Assembly (NCBI GenBank): GCA_963691655.1
Contig: OY829326.1
Location: 82,639,235 to 82,703,234, forward strand
Length of the DNA: 64,000 nucleotides
From: Toxonevra muliebris
Taxonomy: Eukaryota; Arthropoda; Insecta; Diptera; Pallopteridae
Direction: 5' to 3'
The position numbers and the translations under genes are program-made. Shown here piece after piece: positions 11,434 to 22,400 of the stretch; within the stretch, counting starts at the first letter, position 1, and every line of letters begins with the position of its first letter. The notes under the pieces were generated by a model. It saw nothing but the letters and a program-made list of their open reading frames with translations. It did not search any database and was not told the DNA's origin.

Positions 11434-11738
11434 TGGTCCTAAGTCGGCACCCCCTGGTCCTGAGTTGGCACATAATTTTTTTCCCACCCAAACGACAGAA
11501 AATGGACAGGGTATGTAAGTTTTAGGAAGAAATAGACAAACTTAAACTATTTACAATGCAAAAACATATGGAATACTGTCAAACATTATTTATAGAATAG
11601 AAGCATTTCTCACGCTCACGTTGTCAATTACGTCCATGCCTGCCAACCTTTCATACGGCAAAATGGTTAAACCGACACACGCGCCATCTCTGAGAAAAGC
11701 GGGGTGCCGGCTTAACCCACAGTGCCAACTTAGGACCA
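11434..11738. mobile_element. 305-bp inverted-repeat element, TIR TGGTCCTAAGTYGGCAC
   Basis: The left end TGGTCCTAAGTCGGCAC is matched by the reverse complement of the right end, TGGTCCTAAGTTGGCAC (16 of 17 identical). A second CCGGCACCCC/GTCGGCACCCC block occurs just inside each end. The interior is non-coding. No target duplication could be read, so the superfamily is unknown. Confidence 0.7.
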
Positions 11739-12148
11739 CTCTGCTCTACATTTTTTAATTTTGATAAAATGCAAGTCTTCCTGTAAAGAATTCATGTTTT
11801 TTAGAATCGTGTCGATTAGAAAAATTTTGAATTGAATTTATTGTTTGGCTCGATTTTTCAACCAGAGATTCTGAAAAAGTAAATTCAATCTCACTGCCCA
11901 TCTCGTGGTCTGAGTTAGATGTTCAGTTTCAACAAATAATCTTTTGAAAATTGTTTTTATTTTTACATTGTGTGAAGTTTGTTTGCAAAGAAAACAGAGT
12001 TATCATTCTGAAGCAGTGTTTTTTTTTTACTGATTTTCATTAATCTTAATATTTCCTGATTTATTTATATTTGAAACTGACAGCGCACTGCATTATATTT
12101 CAGTAGGATGTTGCGTACGTGAGTCTTGAGTGGCTTTGTTCTTACGCA

Positions 12149-12928
12149 TAGTGTTGATTCGATACCGACATAGTATCGATACTTTTACTCATTACTTGTA
12201 TCGAATAAAAGTATCGATGCTACCGAAAATATCGGAAAAAAGTATCGAATATGTACTTGTATCGAATACTTGTTTAAAGAGACAAATTACTCTTTTTTTA
12301 AGTGGTTGTCAAGGAAAACATTCAGACAAGAACAGCCCATTGTGATACAACATGGTTGAGCCTACAGTTTACACTACTCAACACGAATTTTTCGCCAATA
12401 AATCATGGTTTTGAGATTATTCCACTGGAAACACGTGAATCATGTAGAAATTACGTTAATTTAATGTAATAAATCGTTAGAAAATTTATAATAGAAGGAA
12501 AACTAATCAACAGATTAAAGCTTGTTAAAAATATTTTATTTTAATGAAAAGGTTTCAATAAACATTATGGTCTACATGCATGGCCGAAAATATCTTCTAG
12601 AACTTCAATACTGTACTGCAATATTGTCATACATTGAAATATTGTAATATGGACTGAAATATTTTGAATAATTCTGCAGTAGAATTTTGAAATATATATT
12701 TTTGATTGCTGTAAAATATTGTAAAATAATCCACAATTTTAAATATTGTATAGCAATATTTCTGTTTTTTAAATAAATATTTTCCAAAAGTATCGAGTAT
12801 CCGATACTGACCCTTTTTTCCGATACCAAGTAAAATACTTATGTTATAGCATCAGGTAAAAAAAGTACTTGAATCGAATGAAAAGTATCGAGTTTTTACT
12901 TGTATTTACTTGTATCGAATCATCACTA
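12149..12928. mobile_element. Non-autonomous hAT-type element with GTATCGAT subterminal repeats
   Basis: A 780-bp element with an exact 8-bp target duplication CTTACGCA (12,141-12,148 and 12,929-12,936). The ends are TAGTGTTGATTCGATAC and, inverted, TAGTGATGATTCGATAC (16 of 17). Inside each end are clusters of GTATCGA/TCGATAC and ACTTGTA motifs, typical of subterminal transposase-binding repeats. The centre is AT-rich and has no coding potential beyond chance. Confidence 0.85.
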
Positions 12929-13219
12929 CTTACGCATTACAGTCTTACTTAGGTTAGACTGGATGTTAAGCCGTTCAAAATATTTATGCGATCACGATGT
13001 AATTTGTGTATCAGGTGTCAGATGTGGTTGGCGAATAACGTATAAAATTAAATAAAATTTGGATTGATTGATAATTATTCGAACATCTCGAATAACCGTA
13101 CTGAAATAACCGGTTTTCGAATAATATGAATAAAAGAGTTTTTTAAGAAACAGCTTCGGTTACATTTTAATTCTAACCGGTTACACGGTTAACTTGAGCC
13201 GGTTTTGATCTCTCAAGGT

Positions 13220-14460
13220 TGTAGCCAGTATTACCTTGTAGTCAGTATTACTTTAAAATTAAATTCAACTGCAGAATAGTTTATAAATAGGTTATAACAT
13301 CGCCATATTTAGGGAGAGGTTTTGGGGGTCCTGGCTACGACCTTGGTTCAGAAGATTCCACTCCATCATAGACCTTCTATGGCACCCAGTTTATTAAATT
13401 ATTATATTTCTTATACTTACCAGTTGGCCCAGAAAAAAATTTAAAAATGAACAGTTGCCCATAAGGCAGTTACGACTTAGTAAAGTTTTTAAAATTTCAT
13501 CTTTTTGAATGTGTCAATCAGAACGACGTGAATGGATATGAATGTTTTTCAACCGTTCTCAATTATGATTTTATAGGTCACAGCATTTGTCTAGAAATCA
13601 TCTGCTGGCTTAGAGGTCCAATTAAGCCAATAAAATAAATGCACATAATGTAGATGCTTCAAATCTATTTAATATTTTTGGCCAAAGGTTGTTGGATCTA
13701 CGAATCGGTAGAATATGTAAGTAACCCCCTGCCCTCTCATTTAATCAGGGACGCTTCTATGATTTTGGCTAATAAAACCATTTATTGAAACAGATCAAAA
13801 TAAAATTAAATATTGTCTTGATATTTTATATTTTATTGCGGGCAATTCCAGGTAGACGCGAATTTAAGCGAAACACAAAAAATAACTCAAAAAAAAGAAG
13901 AAAAATAAATAAGAAACTTAATTTGTAAATAGGAAACGAAGAAGTCGAAGAATCAAAAAAGAAAAAGAAGCAAAACGGTGTCATGAACAAATGCAACAGC
14001 AACAATAACTAAAATAAAACTAAAAAAATGAGCGTCATCACTATCATCAACATCAACGACATCAAAAACCGAAAAAAAAATTCCCACCTCATTCAATTTC
14101 AAAATATGCTACGATGCAAAATCAACGTCACAACATAACAACACCACTACATGGCGCAGAGTAGTTGGTACATTATACTCACCATTGGGTGATGCACGAC
14201 CGACGAGAGTGAATGAGAGTGTTTGTTGCAGTTTTGTTGTTTCTATTATTGTTGGTAGTAGTAGTAGTATTTGTTGTTAGTATATGAGCGAGTTAACAAA
14301 CAAATGAATAAACGCTTTCATAATGCACACACATACATGCTTACTTGTTGTATGTGTGAACGAAGAACGATGAACGAAATGAGCTAGTGAGTGAGCGCGA
14401 GCAAACGACGAATGCATTGCAGCAGCAGCAACAAACAGCGACTGCACAGTATGAAAAGCG
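13220..14460. other. Intergenic DNA; A-rich then GA/GT-rich stretch
   Basis: 13,220-14,140 is AT-rich without recognised features apart from a GGTCCTGGCTACGACCTTGG-like remnant at 13,330. From 14,190 to 14,460 the base composition changes, with GAGAGTGAATGAGAGTG, TAGTAGTAGTAGT and GAGTGAGCGCGAGC. This resembles the GA-rich islands seen in the introns. Confidence 0.35.
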
Positions 14461-14528
14461 AAACTTTAAAGTTTCACTTTCGCTTTCAATTCGTTTTTCA
14501 GTTTCGTTTCTCATGAGTGTACACTCAT
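14460..14528. repeat. Two perfect 16-bp palindromes
   Basis: GAAACTTTAAAGTTTC (14,460-14,475) and ATGAGTGTACACTCAT (14,513-14,528) are each perfectly self-complementary. The second abuts the left end of the element at 14,530. No matching transcription-factor site is recognised with confidence. Confidence 0.6.
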
Positions 14529-14529
14529 A

Positions 14530-15769
14530 GAAATAAATATATTTCCTATCACAAAAGTTTAGTTTATTTGAAGATTTTTTTGAATTTAGTTGATTATGGT
14601 ATTCCCTTCTAAATTTTATATATTTTTGCCCATAGTTTATTGAAACTAAAAATTTGGCGACCACTTGAATAAATCTAGTTTAATCCGGCCTAGTCGGATC
14701 AATATTTTTCTTCTTGAGCATGAATGTCGTCTTGTTTTGAAAAACCATGTTGGGCATATTAATTTCAATAAAATAATTGAGAACCATCAAGATGCAATTA
14801 CTCATTGAAAAATAATTTTATTTGAGATGAAACAGACATATCGATATTTTGTTTTAGAAGCAAATCCAATCCACAGCAACCGATTACTGCTGCTTGCAGT
14901 TTTAACTATCCCGTTTTTTTTACGTCATTATTTGGTCTTATTTTTTACGTCATTATAGTGACCACATTCTTATAACGATTCCAGGCCCATATGAGATTTG
15001 TTAATGAGCAAAAAAATTTCGCACACTCCCGCACAAAAATGTGTTACCGCGCCTAGAGAAGGCAAAAAAAACTATTAAGGGGGTGTCCTGAAGTAGAAGA
15101 AAAGAAGCGTTTTTTCGTGATTTTTTTTAGAAGAAAAAAAAAAAGAAATGAACCCATTGAACTTCATGGTATATTTTTGTATATATTCAGAGTATATAAA
15201 AAAAAATTTTAATAATAAATTAAAATTAGTTTTTTTTCATCAACATCTTGCTGCTCCAGTCTTCAATCGGTTGGAAAGATCCAGCTCGTAATTCTTGACT
15301 AAAAACCACAAAAATTTTGAAAATTATATATTTTTCTTTTGGGTGAACTGAAAAAAGCAGAAAAAATCGTGAATTCATAATTTTACTCGGTTAAAAAAAA
15401 ATAGTTTTATAACAAAAAAAAAAAAAATACTTTAAGGGGCTATAAAAATTATTTAAATATACTTTTTGACAAACTTTTTTGAAGAGAATTTAATATTAAA
15501 AAAAAAAACTTGGTTCGATTCAATAGGTCGTTTAGTTATTGAAAATATTTAAAATTGACCTCTGTAACATTGTCAATATATTCTTGAATAGTATATCTAT
15601 CGATTTAGGCCATAAAAAAAAGAAAAGATTTTTGGACCATTATTACTCAGGACAGCCCTTAATCGAATATTCTATTATTAGATTTATCGAAAGAAAGAAA
15701 TTAAGTCACAATTAAATTGATAAAAAATAGTAGAAGCCGAATACTTGCTAATGGAAATATATTTATTTC
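14530..15769. mobile_element. Tc1/mariner-type non-autonomous element, TA flanks
   Basis: The left end GAAATAAATATATTTCC and the right end GGAAATATATTTATTTC are perfect inverted repeats of 17 bp, flanked by TA on both sides (14,528-14,529 and 15,770-15,771). TA duplication is the hallmark of the Tc1/mariner superfamily. The total length of 1,240 bp includes a later 580-bp insertion (15,079-15,658), so the element itself is about 656 bp. No transposase is encoded. Confidence 0.7.
15079..15658. mobile_element. piggyBac-like TTAA element nested in the TA element
   Basis: The ends are TTAA followed by GGGGGTGTCCTGAAGTA on the left. On the right, the inverted end reads GGGCTGTCCTGAGTAAT followed by TTAA. 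TTAA lies at 15,075-15,078 and 15,659-15,662. TTAA duplication and a short GGG-beginning repeat fit the piggyBac superfamily. The interior is AT-rich with poly-A/T runs and no transposase. Confidence 0.65.
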
Positions 15770-15771
15770 TA

Positions 15772-18358
15772 AGAGAATATATTTGTGAATATCATTTCTG
15801 AGACACAACGAGCAATTGCCGAAACGTATTATATTTTTTTTTTATTATTATTTTTTTTTGTAATCCTCTCTTTTAGCAGCAGCATGAGTGTTTTCGAAGA
15901 GCATAATTTTAAAAGCTTTTTTTGTTCGATGTAGTCAACATACATGTAAAATTGAAAGTGCTCCTTCTGCGACACTGTTCCCCCAAACAACTGAACTCAC
16001 ATATTACGAATACAACCGAAATGTATAGCTGCTGCTGCTGTTGTTCATAGTTGCTGGCAGCTGAAGCAGTAGTTGACGTCGGCAGCACTGCCAACAGAAT
16101 ATGCGTTCGATTTTTTCTGTGCTTTTATATGTAGTAGATTTCATTTCGCTTTCAAGTTTTTTGTCTTTTTTTTTTTGTTTTTAAAAATACGTAATCGCAC
16201 GCCGCGTCGTTGTCGTCGTCGTTGTTCGTCTCAATGATGATTGAGAGTAGTAGTTCGATTTCGTACAGTACTATAACACAACGTTTAACGACAGCGTCGC
16301 GAACGCCTGCAGATCCAACTAGGAGCAGCAGAAGTAGTAACAGCGACAGCGGCAGCGCAGCTGAAGCCGTGGCAGCACATGAGTATTGCAGGAATCCTAG
16401 CATATAGTTGGGTTTAGTCAATCGAGATTCGCGGTTGATGTTGGTCGTGTTTTCGGCAAAAAAACAAAACAAACAAAACGAACAGAAACAGAAAACTTAA
16501 GAATTTGAAATTGAATAAAGTTGAAAAAATTATTTCATAATTTTGAAAGCAACATAAAAGCATAAAAATTTCAAAAATAAATCCAATACACCACAATTAT
16601 TAGAGCACCACACGATTTGAATTGAATTACAAAACAACAAAATTTATTAAAATTATTATTTAAAAGTGACATAAGAAATAAACAAAAATTTATGTATAAA
16701 ATAAATGCATCTCTAAATGTTTGAAATTCGTTTTTTAATATATTACTTATATTTTAAATTAAAACAACAAAAAAGCAGCATTTGCTTATACAATAACAGC
16801 CCAAGGATTATGTTCATTGTATGAGCGATGCACTTTTCTATAAAAAAAAAAACAACAACAACAAAACAACAAACAAATAATAAAATAGAGGAATCAATTG
16901 TGAGAAAGCAAACAAAAATTTCGAAATCCATTCTAAATCTACTAGTACCTACATATGCAATGATATATCAACTTCAAAATTAGTAGCAACAGAGAAACGA
17001 AAAATAACAACATTAATAGTAAAAAAAGAAAAATAAATAAAACGCAATCAAAAAAAAAAAGTAGCAAAAGTACAGAAATGTGAAATTTTTTTTTTTGTAT
17101 TTAAAATCACAATAGCAACATGCGTTGTATGCAACAGCAATAACCACATTTGCAACAGCAAACAGCAACTGCAAAGTGTAATCGAAAGCAATCGAAAAGT
17201 TTTACATTTTTCTAAAAAGAAGTTAAAAGCAGAAAATGCTTCAAATGCATCAAACAAACAAATTAAAATTTAGCATAATTGTATAGAAAGAATTCAAACA
17301 TTCACCTCTACTGCCTACTGCCTGTCTGTGTCTGTGTCAGCCGGATCGATCACTGTTACCCCTGGCACACTGTTACTCCCCCACGAAGCCACGAATAAAT
17401 AAAATACACACACCTTCAAAACTTTAACTGGCAATAAATAATAAAATAAGATTTTGGTAAAAAATTTTGTTGGCTTGACGGAATTTTCTTTCCGACGACG
17501 GACGGAAAGAAGGAAAAGTGTGATGATTTTTATTAAAGTGCTGCTTAAGCTCTAGTGCAATTCTTGTTCATAATTAAAAATAAGGAAATATTAAAAACAA
17601 AATAAAAAAAACTAGTAAAAATTAATAAAATATATTTAACCGCATTGATTACGAAAAAATCCTCCACCTCCTAACAAAAAAAAAAAAAAAAAAAAAAGAG
17701 AATCATCGTACCTGTCTTTGTTATAGTTATTTGTTTGTAACAGAAAGAAACCGTCAACGTAAATTACCAAAATAATCGAATATTAGTGGAGAATTTTTCA
17801 AATATTCTTGTATATTTTTACCATGTATTATCAAACCTCAACAATATCACCAACACCACCTCTAAATGATTTACTGAGAAATGCATATTTTGTAAGAGTT
17901 TTTAAAACAAATTAATCACATACCCACATATTTAGCTAAAGAAAGAAAAATTCTTTGCACTGCAAACTATAACTATACAATTTAAGTTAAATTTTCCGTC
18001 CATACCTCAAAATAAAAGTGAAGAACACCAAAAAAAAAATAATAAAATAAATAAAAAGCAAAAAAGTGTAAGAAAAATACTGCTTAATGCTAAGCGAAAC
18101 TAAAGATACAAAATATTTGATTAAGTGTATATAAAAATTCAATAAAATTGTGCACTATTATTATCTACTACTTACTACCAAAACAAACAAAAAAAGAAAC
18201 AAAACAACAAAAATAGAAGTCAAATTTTCGAGAGCATCCATTACTCTACTATTTTTCCATTTTTTTTTAATTTTTTATTTTTTTATTGAGAGTTTTGTGT
18301 TTACCTTTGAGTGTGTACGTACACGTGTGTGTGAGTGTGTGTGTTTCAATCATAAAAT
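15772..18358 (+). other. Probable promoter region and 5' leader of ftz-f1
   Basis: Upstream of the ftz-f1 start the DNA is free of recognised transposons. 15,990-16,410 is rich in CAG/GTC triplets (TGTCGTCGTCGTTG, GCAGCGACAGCGGCAGCG), as in fly 5' exons. From 16,450 to 18,358 it is A-rich with many CAACAACA and AAAACAAAC runs, typical of long unstructured 5' UTRs. There is a poly-A run of more than 20 at 17,678-17,697. No TATA box or initiator could be fixed, and upstream introns cannot be excluded. Confidence 0.45.
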
Positions 18359-19412
18359 ATGTTATTGAAAATGGAACAACAACAAGCAACAGCGTCGTTT
18401 ATATCTTCGCTAAATATGTCACCATTTTCGACAATGCAATTGGAGCAGCAGCAGCAGCAACCCTCAAGTCCCGCGTTGGGTGGTACTGGCAGTTCCAGCA
18501 GTAATCAGCAAAGCAGCAACAACAACAACAATTCCAATAATGACAACGATACTTCCGCACTAACGTCAAAATTTGATAGCGACTATGCAACGTATACATT
18601 GCATTTGACCGGAGGAGGAGGAGGGGCAAATAGCAACAACAATAATAGTAATACGACAACCGGCAACAACAACAACAACAGCACCGTTGACAATCAACAT
18701 CATCACCAGCAGCAGCAGCATCACCATCATCAACAACACCAACAGCAGCAACAACAGCACTACCAACAACAACAGCAGCAGCAGCAACAAGAACAGCAGC
18801 ATCAGAATATTGCCAACAATCCAAATTTTTCATATTCTTACATTTATAATTTTGATTCACAATACGTTTTCCCAACAGTTTATCAAGACAATACCTCATC
18901 GCATTCACAACAAAGCGCCAGCGGAGGTAGCGGCGGGGGTGGCGGCGGCGGCGGTGGTGGTAATAGTGGTAGCTCTAATATTGCTCTACTAAATGGCAAC
19001 AATTCAGCAGCTGCAGGAGGCGGTTACATGGCTCTTCTGCCTCCCGCCATTGGAAATGCCTCTTCGAGTGGCGGTCACTTAGGCGGCGGTGGCGGCCCTG
19101 GCACCAGTCATCACGGTACTAGCGCTAGTGCTGGCGGCGGAAATGGTGAAGGTGGGAGCGGCGGTGGTGGCGGCATCGATTTCAAACATCTCTTTGAAGA
19201 GTTGTGTCCTGTGTGTGGCGATAAGGTGAGCGGCTATCACTATGGCCTGCTGACGTGTGAGTCCTGTAAAGGTTTCTTCAAACGTACCGTACAAAATAAA
19301 AAGGTCTACACATGCGTTGCCGAACGCTCGTGCCACATCGATAAAACGCAACGCAAACGTTGTCCATATTGTAGATTCCAGAAGTGTCTCGAAGTTGGCA
19401 TGAAATTAGAAG
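18359..19412 (+). CDS. ftz-f1: ftz-f1 coding exon 1: low-complexity N-terminus and zinc fingers
   Basis: Codons 1-351 plus one base. After the start MLLKMEQQQ come Gln/His tracts (codons about 119-150), a Gly run (about 188-197) and further Gly/Ser/Asn stretches. The acidic lead [10 protein letters not shown] and both zinc fingers end the exon. The donor is GAAG|GTAAGT at 19,413, splitting an Ala codon after one base. Translation past the donor hits a stop at 19,466, so the read-through tail is not real. An acceptor-like TTTTCCCAACAG ends at 18,878 inside this exon. Confidence 0.95.
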
Positions 19413-22400
19413 GTAAGTCTCATGTCTTTCTATTAAATAAGTCCTCATTATTACAATTCAAAGTTTAAAATTTTCTACTACATATGTATATAATGTTGTA
19501 AGCTTAGTCTGTTAGAAAATTATTTCAGGAGAATAAAACTATAATCCCCATCAACGTTTCTTGTATATAAAGTGATTTGGCTTTTGGGGGTGTTTTAAGT
19601 CCAAAGCGCTTTGCGTATTTATAGATAACGAAACTGGCGGTGAAATTAAAGGTGTTTAATTTTCCAAGAGAAACTTTTAAATTTTATGAATTTTATATTA
19701 ATACATAGCTCCAAAATTGAATATATTGAGTTGTGATGAAATAGTCACAGAAACGTGGTTGTCATATCCCAAGTTTCAAAAGTGAAACAATCTTTATTAA
19801 CAACTAGCTGGGCAAAGTTTGGGTAATACAAAAATTACATCAACAAACCACTTTTACAAAGGAAGTAACAATTGCATTTATCATTCATATGGTTTACATG
19901 GGTTGTTCCACTTCCACTCTCTATGAAATATTTGTACTCCACTGTAAATTATTACGGAATTTACCGAAATATCCATTTGAGTTGTATGGAAGGTGCCACG
20001 CCCATCTGTTTAAAAATACCAAGTTCTGCCCAATCACTACCACTAACATCTTGATTCAACTCACAACCAGTGATCGAAAAATCGACCAGTGTCTTTCGGA
20101 ATTTCTGTAGGTTAGCGGGAAATTAATATAACTTAGCAACTTAAATTATTTTTGGTTTGGGTCGGTTCGTATTTTTACCTGTTTTTTTTTACAGTTTCGC
20201 AAAGTATTATTTCTTCGAGTTTAAATTATAATTTACAGCAAAAATAACAAACGAACTTGCAAAAAGTTTTAGTGATTTTCACCCAGCGTCAAATTTTCTT
20301 TGTTTTATTGTATGGCTCCGTGTCAGGAATTTTGTTGTGTGGCCACGCCTACCCATATTCCTTCCATAAAATACCGTTGGGACATAATGTTTCCACACTA
20401 AATATTACAGCCGTACCAGAAATGGTTCCTAAAATGTTCCACAATTATGAATTAAGTTATATGGGAGGTGCCCTTAAGCGTCAAAATTCGGAATTTAAAT
20501 ACAATGCATTTTTTTTTCTTCTGTGGCGTTATGAATCAAACTCTATTTTCACCTATCGAATTCACCTATCTATCGAATTTTCTAGCTCTTAGATTTTCTT
20601 CTTATTTTCCACTCTCTTTGTTGATAACTTTTCGCACCAACTATTTTTTTTAACATTTTTTTTTTTTCTAACTTTTTTAACTTCTCCGTTTTCGGTATTC
20701 GTATAAACATATAATTTTCCGATCTTAGTTGCATTTTCTATTCAAATTAAAGGATCATTTCTTTTTCTAATGCTCAAGTATAAAAATGTTTACATACAAT
20801 TCGTTTAACAAAAAATTCCGACCTGGCAACTTAGCCTGAAAACCAATTTCCATAGCTACGTGTTACCAAATTTATACTTGACTATTGTGGTGGTGTAATA
20901 TGGGATCCTATCTGAATTTTTTATTGTCTAATCCAACCTTTTTTTCTATTGCTCAACGATTTGCCTTAGTTGATATTGAAATGCTGTGGCAGACTTAAAT
21001 GAGACTCGACATGATAAAAGATTTCTGTGTCACATGTTGCATCATCCAATATGTGAACTTTTTCGACTTGACCTTTGACCACAGTCCGTAGCTTTTTAAT
21101 GCTAGCATTCTCATAATTTGAATTTATTGTCCATTCTTAGTAGTAATTTTATTTTTTTTTTTGTGATGTAATGAATGTGTATTAAAGATCACTTCATCAC
21201 AAATACGTACATATTTTCCATAATGGCTCCAAAATATCATTGAGATGGGAGTTTCAAAAATAATAGTCAAATATAGTCAAACTAGAATTCTTTCGGGATT
21301 TTCGCAGTTACCTGGGCAACTGTGCTTAGAAAACTCGTTTTTGCCAGAATCTCAAATTTCTGGGCCTACGTATTTTAGGGATTTGTGCAGCTATTGTGCT
21401 CTTTTACGGCGTCTTTGGTGCCCCTGGTTATCCGGCGTCACTTTGTGGGCGTCTGTGGCCTCTTCTATTATCCGTAACAGCTTATAACTTCTTGCAATAT
21501 TATCCATTCGTCGTCCACCATCTTGCGAATTTAGAACGGACGAGGTTAAATGCGCACCAAGTCGCTGCGTCCATGCCCATATGAACCTATTTCAATTTAA
21601 ATGGAAAAAAATGGTTCCCGGAAACATTGAATGGAATGTTACACTAGCATTTCGTTATGAATATTGAATTATTGTATTTATTATTAAGCGCCCCTCCCTT
21701 CCGCGCTATTTACTGAAAATCAAAGAAACACATACTGAAAATTATGATTTTTCATTTTAATATATCAATACAAAGAACAAAAAGAGCTGTGGCAAATTAA
21801 GGACGAGGGTGAGAAAGAGGAGAAACAAGCAAAGATTATTATAAATACGCTCGCATTCTAACCAGAATTTAATCGATATTCTGAGTATATGAATTCGTAT
21901 ACAAATGAAGACTTTCGTATATTCACTTACACTACATGCACTTTACGTCTCATTATAAACAGCAAGGAAGAAACAGCAGCAACGTCTTGAAATTGTACTA
22001 GAACACGTTCAAGAATAATTTTTTTTTTTAGAAGAATATTTCAACAAAAAATAATGAAAGGAGTTTCGATAAAACACACTCGTTTATAAAAAGCCAGAAG
22101 CAAAAGAATTGCAAACAAACAAGCAAACTTCTGTTCGTTCACTTGTTCCGTTCCGTTCGTCCGTTCATGTTCTCAATCTACCGCCGACCTATCCCAAGAC
22201 CCAAAAATGTAAGCGCGGCGATGTTTGTGACACAAACTATCACCGTCGCCGCCACCGACGCCGTCGTCATCACTATCCCCAACACGGTGGATTTTGTATC
22301 CATGTGTACGTCGTTGATTTAAGTGTTCGTGAGTGTGTGCGTGTGTATGTGTATTGCGTAGCATTCTCATACATATCTACATATTATTTAAGCTTTATAT

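Larger units (their letters stand above)
10446..13215. repeat. Interval bracketed by AACCGGTT/TTCGAATA motif clusters
   Basis: Positions 10,446-10,565 and 13,080-13,215 each hold several copies of AACCGGTT-like and TTCGAATA-like motifs, largely in opposite orientations. They may be the two subterminal regions of a 2.8-kb DNA transposon that was later invaded by two smaller elements (11,434-11,738 and 12,149-12,928). The outermost ends do not match clearly and no target duplication was found. Confidence 0.35.

Noticed and set aside
16152..16472. Open stretches on both strands in a CAG-rich segment
   Set aside because: Triplet-repeat DNA keeps several frames open. The segment fits a 5' leader of ftz-f1 better than a separate gene.
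18399..18908. Minus-strand open stretches of 169 and 78 codons rich in Cys/Val/Leu
   Set aside because: They are reverse-strand images of the CAG/CAA and GGN repeats of ftz-f1 exon 1.
19413..19468. Continuation of the exon 1 frame to a stop at 19,466
   Set aside because: The GTAAGT donor at 19,413 joins in phase to exon 2, which continues the conserved FTZ-F1 box. The tail is intronic.
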